DNA from: Kaistella haifensis DSM 19056
Lineage (GTDB): Bacteria > Bacteroidota > Bacteroidia > Flavobacteriales > Weeksellaceae
Assembly (NCBI RefSeq): GCF_000735695.2
Contig: NZ_JASZ02000019.1
Span: 1 to 47,419, forward strand
DNA length: 47,419 nucleotides
Direction: 5' to 3'
In this document: positions 18,455-26,299 of the stretch, one piece after another
Layout of the letters: each line of letters starts with the position of its first letter
How positions within the stretch are numbered: the first letter of the stretch is position 1
Position numbers and translations under genes: made by a program
Notes under the pieces: generated by a model
Databases searched by the model: none
What the model was told of the DNA's origin: nothing
Seen by the model: the letters and a program-made list of their open reading frames with translations, nothing else

Positions 18455-18901
18455 TTATTTTATGGTTTTAGGTTGATAGAATTTTAACGCAAATAAGAGG
18501 ATAAAAACATAACAGATAATTGGCAGCAAATAGGCATGTGCAATATCGGTTTCGGCGATTTTTCCCATCAATGGAGGAAATACCGCACCACCAAACATCG
18601 CCATAACTAAAAATGAGGAAGCTTGAGACACTTTACTACCCAATCTTTTTAAACCAAGACTGAAAATCGTAGGATACATCACGCTTAGGAATAAATTCAA
18701 CAGGATTAAACTGACGAATGAAACCCAACCTAAACTTTGAGAAATGATTAAGCAAAGAACAATATTACAAGCTGTAAAAATAGCTAAGAGCTTGTTGGTT
18801 GTGATAAACTTCATTAAAAAAGTCCCTACGAAACGTCCGATCATCATCATCGCCATACTTAATGAGAAATAATAAGAAGCCTTGATTTCTGGAAGGTGCA
18901 T
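18455..18901 (-). pseudogene. Truncated FucP-type sugar MFS transporter (C-terminal third)
   Basis: 148 codons that match only the C-terminal third of the fucose/glucose-galactose permease family (about 430 residues when whole). Four hydrophobic segments are seen, including the family-like FSLSMAMMMIGRFVGTFLM and the NLFLSVMYPTIFSLGLKRLG and AMFGGAVFPPLMGKI loops. The frame is closed by a TAG two codons before the apparent ATG at 18901, and no upstream sequence in any frame resembles the missing helices, so the N-terminal part is deleted rather than frameshifted. A transporter with this little left cannot work. The palindrome at 18920 may be its old operator, brought close by the deletion. 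Confidence 0.8.
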
Positions 18902-19266
18902 TTTCTAGTTAGCGCATACAGTTAAACGATTAACTTAAAATATTAATTATTTATTTGAAATTAAAAAAAGTATCGCCCGTTTTCGAATTAAAAGTTTAAA
19001 CAAAAAAAACCGCAGAAAGCAGTTTTTTTATCATTCGTACATCATAAAAACCTATTTCCTTTTCTAAGGATTCTTGCTTCTATCTCTCTTTTTAATTGAT
19101 TTAATAAAAAAATTTTAGCTTATTTTTTCAGTTCAAATAACCCGATTTTTCTTTAGGATCTAAGTGGAGTTTCAAGTTTAAGAAATTATTCCATCCTGCT
19201 TATTATTTCTTTACAAGAAAAAAGATTTAGAATAAAATAACCAAATTCCCCTTCAAAAATCTTAAA
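18902..19266. other. Gene-free gap between truncated permease and lipocalin
   Basis: 365 AT-rich bases. I see the LacI-like palindrome at 18920-18935 and an imperfect hairpin with a T-run (AAAAACCGC / GCAGTTTTT, about 19005-19027). There is no convincing coding remnant on either strand, although the missing permease N-terminus should lie here if only frameshifted. Confidence 0.5.
18920..18935. promoter_or_regulatory. LacI-family-like operator
   Basis: AGTTAA-ACGA-TTAACT is a perfect 6+4+6 inverted repeat with the central CG and AA..TT flanks typical of LacI-family sites. It lies directly upstream of the sugar permease remnant and epimerase direction of transcription. No regulator gene is present in the window. 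Confidence 0.4.
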
Positions 19267-19806
19267 TTATCGATCGTGTTTTGGCCAAATGAGATTTTCT
19301 GTTTTGTAACCCAGTTTTTTGGCTAAAGAAAGATATTTTTCGCGGATATCAACGGGAATCGTTTGCTCACGCGAAAGGATCCAAAGATATTTCAAATTAT
19401 CGCCTGCAACCAGTGCATATTGGTAATCTCCATCAATCGAAAGAATGTTATACGCTCCCCAAAATGGCTTGAAAAAAGAAACTTTCAGTCGGCCAACAGA
19501 TGGGTTCTCCACGAATCGAGCTTCGCCAACCGCTTCTTTCCATTCATTTTCGGAGGTTTTGTATCCACGATTAACCACTTTGATGCTGCCATCTGGATTC
19601 AAGGAATATTGGGCGGTTGTATTATCCAAACCTCGCTCAAAACGAAAATCGAAACGTGCGATTTCGTACCATTTTCCGAGGTATTTATCGGCAACGAAAT
19701 TTTTTACAGGAACTGCTCCATCCGGCATCCCTGTTTTACAAGAATAGAGCAGGAAAATTCCTGCAAATACTGCTAGTGGAAGAATAATTAGCTTAGAAAT
19801 TTTCAT
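19267..19806 (-). CDS. Lipocalin family lipoprotein (Blc-like)
   Basis: A 179-residue lipoprotein of the bacterial lipocalin family, which bind hydrophobic ligands such as lysophospholipids at the outer membrane. The signal peptide ends with a lipobox LYSC (C23). The first conserved region GKWYEIARFDFRFERG (44-59) is complete, followed by TTAQYSLNPDGSIKVVNRG, the GRLKVSFFKPFWGAYNI strand and the YLWILSR motif, which together make a full beta-barrel. It is a single-gene unit; nothing next to it suggests a partner. Confidence 0.92.
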   Translation of the reverse strand: MKISKLIILPLAVFAGIFLLYSCKTGMPDGAVPVKNFVADKYLGKWYEIARFDFRFERGLDNTTAQYSLNPDGSIKVVNRGYKTSENEWKEAVGEARFVENPSVGRLKVSFFKPFWGAYNILSIDGDYQYALVAGDNLKYLWILSREQTIPVDIREKYLSLAKKLGYKTENLIWPKHDR

Positions 19807-20007
19807 AATTTTAATTTTGATTAAGCAATGATAGCAAAAACTATGCTTTTAACTTGTAGCTTGCCACAAATTGAAGTTTTTATCTACTTTTTTGAAAGAA
19901 ATATGGAGCTAACTTCTGATAAATCAGTCCGCTTTTTAGTTACGACTTATCTAAAAAACACCAAAAAGAATCGGACTTTTATATAAAAGTAGATGTCAGT
20001 AATTATT

Positions 20008-20036
20008 TTAAAAAAAAACGCCTCAATGTTGAGACG
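20008..20036 (-). terminator. Rho-independent terminator of prmA
   Basis: On the minus strand CGTCTCAA pairs with TTGAGGCG (20019-20036, one T-G pair), followed by a run of nine or more T. It begins 8 bases after the prmA stop codon. Confidence 0.85.
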
Positions 20037-20043
20037 GATGCTA

Positions 20044-20871
20044 CTATTTTTCAAGAAGTAAGGAAACCCATTCTTCCCGTTGAAGTTTTCTTTTTAGAGT
20101 CAATTTTTGTTCCATACAAACTTCCAAAATATCATCCACATCGAAGAAACACAACCCGGAAAGTAAGAGTTGTCCCCCATCGTTCAACACGGAAACGTAG
20201 GTCGGAATGTCGGAAATTAGAATATTCCTGTTGATATTGGCCAGAATAATATCGAAATTTTCGTTGCCTAAGTTATCGGCAGTTCCTTGAGAAATCTCCA
20301 ATTCTACATTATTTCGTACGGCATTCTCTTTTGAATTTTCTACCGACCATTCGTCAATGTCGATGGCAACTGTTTTTCCGGCGCCTTTATGTTTCGCAAA
20401 GATCGCAAGAACAGAGGTACCGCAACCCATATCGAGCACGGTTTTGTTCTCGAAATCCATATCAAGCATTTGTTGAATCATCAAATATGTTGTCGCGTGA
20501 TGTCCCGTTCCGAAAGACATTTTCGGCTGGATAATAATTTCGTGAGGAAGATTTTGGTTCTCATGAAACTCCGCGCGAATGGAAACCTGATTTTCTACAT
20601 TGATCGGATCAAAATTCTTTTCCCATTCCTCATTCCAGTTGATATTGGGCATTTCTTGGTAAGTATAGGAAATACTGATTTCCGGATTTTGAATGAGATG
20701 AATTTGCTTTAAGTCATTTTCGTTGAAAAGATCTTTTGGAATATATGCCAAAATTCCGTCGTGTTCCTCGGTGAAACTGTCGAAACCGATCTCGATAAGT
20801 TCGGCCATCAAGATTTCGTTCCAAGGTTGCAAAGGCGATATTTTGAAGTTGAATTCTAAGTAATTATTCAT
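20044..20871 (-). CDS. prmA: Ribosomal protein L11 methyltransferase
   Basis: PrmA trimethylates several amino groups of ribosomal protein L11 using SAM. The 275 residues show the N-terminal substrate-recognition domain, the GTGHHATT motif (121-128), the SAM-binding VLDMGCGTSVLAIFA (146-159) and the catalytic-region ILANINRNILI in place of NPPY, as is usual for this family. It is a single-gene unit with its own terminator. The 160 bases upstream, towards the glycosyltransferase, are filled by a GC-rich structured element. Confidence 0.95.
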   Translation of the reverse strand: MNNYLEFNFKISPLQPWNEILMAELIEIGFDSFTEEHDGILAYIPKDLFNENDLKQIHLIQNPEISISYTYQEMPNINWNEEWEKNFDPINVENQVSIRAEFHENQNLPHEIIIQPKMSFGTGHHATTYLMIQQMLDMDFENKTVLDMGCGTSVLAIFAKHKGAGKTVAIDIDEWSVENSKENAVRNNVELEISQGTADNLGNENFDIILANINRNILISDIPTYVSVLNDGGQLLLSGLCFFDVDDILEVCMEQKLTLKRKLQREEWVSLLLEK

Positions 20872-20917
20872 TTTATTTTTTTGTAAAAATAGTTAATTTT
20901 CTAATGATAACCGAACT

Positions 20918-21006
20918 GCGCCCCGGATTGAACGGCATGTTTGAGCTCTTTTTGTGGAGCGAAGTGGAACAAAAAAGCGAGTAGTGAAAGCCGGAAATGT
21001 GCGCCC
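20918..21006. repeat. GC-rich structured intergenic element, probable dispersed repeat
   Basis: About 90 bases between prmA and the glycosyltransferase gene are much richer in GC than other gaps. The ends carry GCGCCCCGG (20918-20926) and CCGG...GCGCCC (20991-21006), which can pair (CCGG with CCGG, GCGC with GCGC). Inside, TTTTTGT (20949-20955) pairs with ACAAAAA (20969-20975) around the loop GGAGCGAAGTGGA. I recall closely similar text between genes in Chryseobacterium-type genomes, on both strands, which points to a REP-like dispersed element. No second copy is in this window. Confidence 0.5.
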
Positions 21007-21031
21007 AAAGGAAAACAATTCCCAACCTTCT

Positions 21032-22033
21032 TTAGTTTTGATGAAAATGCGACGGAAAGGCTTCTTCGGGTTTTTGGCGGAAAATATTCAGTAAAATCCA
21101 GGATTTTAGGAAGCCGTAACCGTAGGAAAACATCTGAATATACGTAGAAATTACGGCCATCGCCGCGATGCTGATGTTTTTTGTTAAAAGGAGAGCGTGA
21201 AAAAATACGATGAAGGTGTAAAGTCCGTAAAATGCGAGGATTAATCCTCTCTGAAGTGTGAAATATTCGATAAATCCCAGCACATATCCGATCAAAAATA
21301 TGGATGGAAATGCGAAAGAAATCTTTACATAATTCGGGTGTCGCTGGTTGAGAATCGGTCTCGCACAGCCAAATTGATAGACTTGTTTGGAGAATTTCCC
21401 GAAATCTACACGCCGCTTATGATACACACCGATATTGTCAAAAAAAGCTGTGGTGAAGCCATTTTCCCACAGTTTCATCGAAAGATCAGGATCTTCGCCA
21501 ATTCGCATTTCGGAGAAACCACCGACTGTTTCGAAAGCCGACTTTCGAACACCCATATTGAAGCTCCTTGGCTGAAATTTGGTGACCGCTTTTTTGCTGC
21601 CACGAATTCCGCCGGTGGTGAAAACCGAGGTCATCGAATAGGAAATTGCTTTCTGCATCAAGTTAAAACCTTTGTGGGCTTTGTCGGCACCGCCAAATGC
21701 ATCGCAAGGAATTTCGCGGATATTTTTTTTGATGTTTTCGATGTAATCTTTCTCCACAATCACATCGGAATCGACGAAAACGAGCCAGTCATTTTTTGCT
21801 CTTCTTGCGCCATAATTCCTGCTCAAACCTGGTCCGGAATTGTCTTTTCGGAAAAACTGAATATTTAAACTTTCATTAAAAAGTTCGGCAGTCGGTCGCA
21901 AATCAATCTTGGAACCATCGTCAACAATGATGATTTCAAAATCTTTATCGGTTTGATGAGACAATGAATTGAGCAACTCGAAAAGTTCGTCTTTGCGATT
22001 GTAAATAGCTATTATAATGGCAACTGTCGGCAA
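21032..22033 (-). CDS. Family 2 glycosyltransferase with C-terminal membrane segments
   Basis: A 333-residue GT-A glycosyltransferase that would move a sugar from a nucleotide sugar to a lipid or polysaccharide acceptor at the cytoplasmic membrane. The N-terminus has VAIIIAIYNRKDELFELL, the VDDG motif (D38, D39), the GPGLSRNYGARRA loop and the metal-binding DSD (88-90). The C-terminal GEDPDLSMKLWENG is the ED motif. Two or three hydrophobic helices follow (about 240-315). It lies 63 bases downstream of the rRNA methyltransferase gene on the same strand and may share its transcript. No polysaccharide cluster surrounds it, so the acceptor is unknown. Confidence 0.88.
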   Translation of the reverse strand: MPTVAIIIAIYNRKDELFELLNSLSHQTDKDFEIIIVDDGSKIDLRPTAELFNESLNIQFFRKDNSGPGLSRNYGARRAKNDWLVFVDSDVIVEKDYIENIKKNIREIPCDAFGGADKAHKGFNLMQKAISYSMTSVFTTGGIRGSKKAVTKFQPRSFNMGVRKSAFETVGGFSEMRIGEDPDLSMKLWENGFTTAFFDNIGVYHKRRVDFGKFSKQVYQFGCARPILNQRHPNYVKISFAFPSIFLIGYVLGFIEYFTLQRGLILAFYGLYTFIVFFHALLLTKNISIAAMAVISTYIQMFSYGYGFLKSWILLNIFRQKPEEAFPSHFHQN

Positions 22034-22096
22034 TTTGAGAATTTTAGAATGAGTTAATTTGAAAATCTATTCATTAATTTCAACAATGAAATAAAA

Positions 22097-23260
22097 TTAT
22101 TTATTCTCCAATTTATGAACCTTCTTCGTTCCTTCATACATTTCAAATTGCAGAAAACGGCATTCCAACTTTCCATTGAAGAGCTTAATTCTTCTGGAAG
22201 GTCTTAAACCCACTTTCTTCGCAGCATCAAGGTCTGAAGAAATAAACCACGCCAAAGTATTTGGATAATTTTTCTTGAAAGTATCGCCGATTTTTTTGTA
22301 AAATTCATCATCAGTGATTTCAATTCGCTCGTCATAAGGCGGATTGAAAACCATCATCAATGGGAATAATTCTTTTTTAGACTCGAAGAAATCTTGACGT
22401 TTTACTTCGATCACATCTTCCATTTCGGCAGCTTCGATGTTGAGATGAGCCGCGTTCAACATTTGAGAATCCAAATCATACCCAACAATTTTCCCGGTGA
22501 ATTCTTTGATTCGGTTGATTCTTACTTCTTTTATTTTTTGGAAAAGTTCTGCATCGTAATTTTTCCAGTTCTGGAAAGAGAACTTCTTTCTGAAAATTTG
22601 CGCCGGCAAATCCATCGCAATCATCGCTGCTTCGATCAATAAAGTTCCGGAACCACACATCGGATCAAGGAAATTTCCTTTCCCGTCCCAACCTGCCAAT
22701 TGCAACATTCCGCTCGCCAAAACTTCATTGATTGGCGCTTCACCCTGCTCTTTTCGGTAACCCCGTTTGAACAACGGATCGCCCGCGGAGTCTAAGGAAA
22801 TCGTCACCAATTCCCGATCGATATGCAAATGAAATTTGATATCCGGATTCTGAACATCAACATTGGGTCTTTTTCGATGGTGAAATTTAAAATAATCTAC
22901 AATTGCATCTTTCATTTTCTGCGACATAAACTGCGAGTGTTTAAATCTTTCGGAATACACCGTTGAATCGATCGCAAAAGTTTGGTCCACAGTCATGAAA
23001 TCATCCCAAGGAAAAGCAAAAAGTTTATCGCAAAACCGGCTTTCGTCCCAAGCTTTAAAAGTGAGAACCGGAATGAGAATTTTGAGTGCAGTTCTTGCAG
23101 AATAATTAATTTTATAAAGAAAACCAAGATCACCTTCGCAGTTTACCGCGCGGTTTTTAATTTCGACATTTTTGCCGCCTAGTTTCTTGATTTCCTCTGC
23201 CAACACTCCTTCGAGACCGAAAAAAGTTTTGATTTGAATTTGTAAATTGTCGATGTTCAT
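22097..23260 (-). CDS. THUMP-domain 23S rRNA guanine-N2 methyltransferase (RlmL N-terminal type)
   Basis: A 387-residue SAM-dependent RNA methyltransferase like the N-terminal half of E. coli RlmKL, which makes m2G in 23S rRNA. It has an N-terminal ferredoxin-like/THUMP part (about 1-160, with LDSAGDPLFKRGYRKEQGEA leading to the catalytic domain), the SAM-binding DPMCGSGT (199-206) and the catalytic NPPY (306-309). I start at ATG 23260 because the longer frame would begin with a TTG that overlaps the promoter. A TACCTTTG element on the minus strand (23267-23274) ends 6 bases before this ATG. It is divergent from the SAM methyltransferase gene. Confidence 0.9.
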   Translation of the reverse strand: MNIDNLQIQIKTFFGLEGVLAEEIKKLGGKNVEIKNRAVNCEGDLGFLYKINYSARTALKILIPVLTFKAWDESRFCDKLFAFPWDDFMTVDQTFAIDSTVYSERFKHSQFMSQKMKDAIVDYFKFHHRKRPNVDVQNPDIKFHLHIDRELVTISLDSAGDPLFKRGYRKEQGEAPINEVLASGMLQLAGWDGKGNFLDPMCGSGTLLIEAAMIAMDLPAQIFRKKFSFQNWKNYDAELFQKIKEVRINRIKEFTGKIVGYDLDSQMLNAAHLNIEAAEMEDVIEVKRQDFFESKKELFPLMMVFNPPYDERIEITDDEFYKKIGDTFKKNYPNTLAWFISSDLDAAKKVGLRPSRRIKLFNGKLECRFLQFEMYEGTKKVHKLENK

Positions 23261-23266
23261 AGTTTG

Positions 23267-23274
23267 CAAAGGTA
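23267..23274 (-). promoter_or_regulatory. -7 promoter element of the rRNA methyltransferase gene
   Basis: TACCTTTG on the minus strand, 6 bases before the start codon at 23260, which implies a very short or absent 5' leader. Confidence 0.55.
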
Positions 23275-23382
23275 ATGATTTTCGAGGTTGTCTGATCTCG
23301 GCTTTTCTATTTTATAGAAGTTTGATGCTCAAGCAGATGATATGAAAGGACACTTAACTGATAAAATCTATTCAATTTTAGC

Positions 23383-23390
23383 TATTTTTG
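23383..23390 (+). promoter_or_regulatory. -7 promoter element of the SAM methyltransferase/ZIP operon
   Basis: TATTTTTG fits TAnnTTTG and ends 4 bases before the ATG at 23395, so the transcript should start at or just before the start codon. Confidence 0.55.
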
Positions 23391-23394
23391 CATT

Positions 23395-24150
23395 ATGGCT
23401 TGGTTTGAAACATGGTTTGATACCCCTTATTATCACATTCTATATAAAGACCGGGATTTCCGGGAGGCAGAACATTTTATTTCCTTACTAATCAATGATT
23501 TAAAGATAAAAAAAGACACCACCATCATCGATTTGGCATGTGGGAAAGGCCGACATTCCGTTTATCTCCATCAATTGGGTTACAATGTTTTAGGTCTGGA
23601 TCTATCGAAAGAAAGTATTTTGCAAAATAAAAAATTTGAAACTGATGATGCTGCTGAACATTTCCTGAAATTTGCTGTCCACGATATGCGAAACGAAATT
23701 TATCCGGAAGTTTCTGCAGAGAAAGTAGATGCGGTTTTTAATCTTTTCACAAGTTTCGGGTATTTCGATGATGAAACTGAAGACAAAAAAATCTTCAGAT
23801 CGGTAGCAAACGCCTTAAAAGACGAGGGTTATTTTGTTCTGGATTTTCTAAATGCAAACTGGGTAAAAAACACTTTGGTCCCCGAAGAGGAAATATTAAA
23901 AGACGGAATCGTTTTTCAGATTAGTAAAAAGATTGATAATCAATTCGTTATTAAAGATATTCGGTTTCATCATGAAGGAAAGGATTTTCATTTTTTCGAG
24001 AAAGTGAAACTCCACACCTTGGAAAGCATCGGGAATTATGCGAAAGAATTTGGTTTTGAAATAGTGAAAATATATGGTGATTATAATTTAGGAACATTTG
24101 ATCCGGAAAATTCTTCACGATGCATCAATGTTTTTAAGAAAAAACTATAA
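23395..24150 (+). CDS. Class I SAM-dependent methyltransferase
   Basis: A 251-residue cytoplasmic methyltransferase with the SAM-binding motif I IIDLACGKGRHSVYL (44-58), the acidic end of beta-2 at LGLDLS (66-71), and motif IV-like VDAVFNLFTSFGYF. It belongs to the small Methyltransf_25/11-like group; the substrate cannot be inferred. It starts right behind a TATTTTTG promoter element and is followed after 6 bases by the ZIP transporter gene, so the two form an operon. The pairing gives no obvious functional link. Confidence 0.85.
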   Translation: MAWFETWFDTPYYHILYKDRDFREAEHFISLLINDLKIKKDTTIIDLACGKGRHSVYLHQLGYNVLGLDLSKESILQNKKFETDDAAEHFLKFAVHDMRNEIYPEVSAEKVDAVFNLFTSFGYFDDETEDKKIFRSVANALKDEGYFVLDFLNANWVKNTLVPEEEILKDGIVFQISKKIDNQFVIKDIRFHHEGKDFHFFEKVKLHTLESIGNYAKEFGFEIVKIYGDYNLGTFDPENSSRCINVFKKKL

Positions 24151-24156
24151 TAAAAT

Positions 24157-24849
24157 ATGATTATTTTTTTATTGATTTTAAGTGTTCTAGCAGGAGTATT
24201 GCTAGGGAAATTCTTCGGTGAAAAAGAAAAATTTGCAAAAAATCTTTTGATTTTAAGTGCAGGATTTCTCATTACCATTTGCTTGAATGATGTTTTCCCG
24301 GAAGTGTATTCTTCGAATCATCACAATGTAGGAATTTTTGTAATTGCAGGAGTTCTGCTTCAAATTCTTCTCGAAAACCTGACGAAAGGATTCGAGCACG
24401 GTCACCTTCATCATCATCACGAAGAGAAGAATATTTTACCGATTGCTTTGATGGTCGGAATGTTTATCCATGCCTTTTTGGAAGGAATTCCTATTGCTAA
24501 TGAGAAGAATATTTTCAATCCTTATTTGATGGGGATTTTGTTTCACAACTTGCCTATTTCATTTGTTTTGGGAGCTTTTCTAATTCATAAAAATAAATTT
24601 TCTACTTCTTCGTGGCTTGTGATATCGATATTTGCCATCGCATCGCCTTTGGGTATGCTTTTTGGAAATTATTTTAATTCGGATTACAAACCTTATTTTC
24701 TAGCGCTTGTTGGTGGAATTTTCCTTCACATTTCTTCGGTCATTATTTTCGAAAGCAACAAGAACCACAATATCGACTGGATGAAAATTCTGATGGTGAT
24801 TTGTGGAATCGGTTTGGCTTTATTCAGCCATATATTTCATTCTCATTAA
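24157..24849 (+). CDS. ZIP family metal transporter
   Basis: A 230-residue membrane protein of the ZIP family, which moves Zn2+ or related divalent metals towards the cytoplasm. About eight hydrophobic helices are seen. A histidine-rich loop (H81, H83 and H85-H88) lies between helices 3 and 4. The transport-site motifs HAFLEG (H105, E109) in helix 4 and HNLP (H130, N131) in helix 5 are present. It is second in an operon with the SAM methyltransferase. Metal preference is not readable from sequence alone. Confidence 0.92.
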   Translation: MIIFLLILSVLAGVLLGKFFGEKEKFAKNLLILSAGFLITICLNDVFPEVYSSNHHNVGIFVIAGVLLQILLENLTKGFEHGHLHHHHEEKNILPIALMVGMFIHAFLEGIPIANEKNIFNPYLMGILFHNLPISFVLGAFLIHKNKFSTSSWLVISIFAIASPLGMLFGNYFNSDYKPYFLALVGGIFLHISSVIIFESNKNHNIDWMKILMVICGIGLALFSHIFHSH

Positions 24850-24855
24850 AAATAA

Positions 24856-24881
24856 AAGACTCCGGATTGCTCCGGAGTCTT
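24856..24881. terminator. Bidirectional terminator between ZIP and FadL-type genes
   Basis: AAGACTCCGGA and TCCGGAGTCTT form a perfect 11-bp stem with a TTGC loop. The minus-strand side is followed by a longer T-rich run (TTTTATTTTTA) than the plus side. It lies 7 bases after the ZIP stop and about 30 bases after the FadL-type gene stop. Confidence 0.85.
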
Positions 24882-24909
24882 CCATCATTATTTCACTTAA
24901 GTCTGGAAA

Positions 24910-26274
24910 TTAAAATTTCCAACCGAGTGTAATAAAAAAATTATCTTTTTTGTTTTTCACATTTGAAACAATTGCAGCATCAGAATTTACGATATATTGA
25001 CTAGAAAAATATCCGGTGTTACTTGCTGAAGATCCTTGCATGAAAGGATTGCTGTATTCTGAACTTACGTTTTGGTAAGCTGCATCGATGAAGAAAGATT
25101 TGAAATCATATCCAATTCCGGCTGCGATGGTGTTTCTTTTTCCTAAAATTAAATTATCATAAGCGGTGTTTCCTGCTACAGTTTGAATAGACATGGAATC
25201 GAAAGGACTCGCCGAAAAACCATAACCACCTCTCAATCTGAAAGCTTGTACACGATATTCCGCTCCAACTTTCAATTCGGAGAGATTAGCGTAATTGTTT
25301 GAAAAGAATTGGTTTAATTCAGTTTCGGCGTCTCCGTAAACTTTATATTTCGGTTTGGTAAGTCCTAATGAATAATCTACGTTGATTGCGAAATTTTTAT
25401 TTGGAACATACGCAGCACTTAAAGTTGCCTTCATCGGAGTAGAAAGAGTTCCATCAACAGGATTTTCGTACTCGCTATAGACTCTTGCAATGTTCCACCA
25501 CGTTGGCGTTTCTAATGCTGCTCCAAGTCTGAATTGAGGACTGATTTTCCCGATAACCCCAACTGAAGCTGAAAAACCACTCGCTGATTCAGAAAATGGC
25601 GTGTATTGCTTATCGTAAACATCTGTAACATTTGCGTTGTTGGTAAAAGCTGCGGAATCGTATTGATCAAGAATAGAATTATGGAAATTTAAACCTGCTC
25701 CTACGTAAATTCGGTTATCGTAATTCCCGCCAACTCCGATACTCATTTTCGAAAGATTTCCGTATCGATTATATGCATGACCAGCGAAAGCTCGCTCATC
25801 CACCAAATTATTATCAGCATCTCTGATTTCATATACCAAATCACTGTTTCCAGGCGTTTCGGTGTAATCTTCTAGAGATTGATTAGAATAATTCACCGCT
25901 ACATTCACAAACTTCCAAGGTGAGGAATCGATTTGAAAAACGGCAATTCCACCCACGTTTCCTAAATCAGTATTATTGACCTTATAATCCAAAGATTTAC
26001 CGGCGTAGGAAGTGGTGTTTTTACTGTTTTCAATACTTAAAGTTCCTGACACATCGCTCGCAATACTCACTCCTACACCTGCCGGGTTCGAATTCAAAAC
26101 AGAGAATTCTCCACCCAAAGCTCCCATAGATCCAGCCATGGAATTGTATTTTGAAGTTCCGTTTAGGGAAGAGTTAGAATAAACTTCTACCGTATTTCTG
26201 ATGGTTGAAATATCTTGTGCATTCGCAAAATAAGCAGCGGAAATGCTCAAGATCATTAAAGATTTTTTTATCAT
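24910..26274 (-). CDS. OmpP1/FadL family outer membrane transport protein
   Basis: A 454-residue outer-membrane beta-barrel of the OmpP1/FadL/TodX family, channels for hydrophobic compounds such as long-chain fatty acids or aromatics. The signal peptide ends AAYFANAQ. The hatch-domain motif SMAGSMGALGGEFSVLNSNP with PAGVG is present, the rest consists of amphipathic strands, and the chain ends in the aromatic F typical of outer-membrane proteins (LGWKF). I start at ATG 26274; a GTG 15 bases upstream adds only MYINK. It follows the Gly/Tyr-rich lipoprotein gene by 25 bases on the same strand, so both are likely co-transcribed. Confidence 0.9.
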   Translation of the reverse strand: MIKKSLMILSISAAYFANAQDISTIRNTVEVYSNSSLNGTSKYNSMAGSMGALGGEFSVLNSNPAGVGVSIASDVSGTLSIENSKNTTSYAGKSLDYKVNNTDLGNVGGIAVFQIDSSPWKFVNVAVNYSNQSLEDYTETPGNSDLVYEIRDADNNLVDERAFAGHAYNRYGNLSKMSIGVGGNYDNRIYVGAGLNFHNSILDQYDSAAFTNNANVTDVYDKQYTPFSESASGFSASVGVIGKISPQFRLGAALETPTWWNIARVYSEYENPVDGTLSTPMKATLSAAYVPNKNFAINVDYSLGLTKPKYKVYGDAETELNQFFSNNYANLSELKVGAEYRVQAFRLRGGYGFSASPFDSMSIQTVAGNTAYDNLILGKRNTIAAGIGYDFKSFFIDAAYQNVSSEYSNPFMQGSSASNTGYFSSQYIVNSDAAIVSNVKNKKDNFFITLGWKF

Positions 26275-26299
26275 TTTATTAATGTACACTTATTAAATA

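Noticed and set aside
19002-19028. Hairpin with T-run in the gap upstream of the truncated permease
   Set aside because: The stem has a mismatch and no gene ends near it, so I did not call a terminator.
19843-19986. 47-codon ORF on the plus strand between the lipocalin and prmA
   Set aside because: No promoter element, no recognisable family and unremarkable composition; probably chance.
26275-26289. GTG start adding five residues to the FadL-type protein
   Set aside because: The ATG directly precedes a standard signal peptide.
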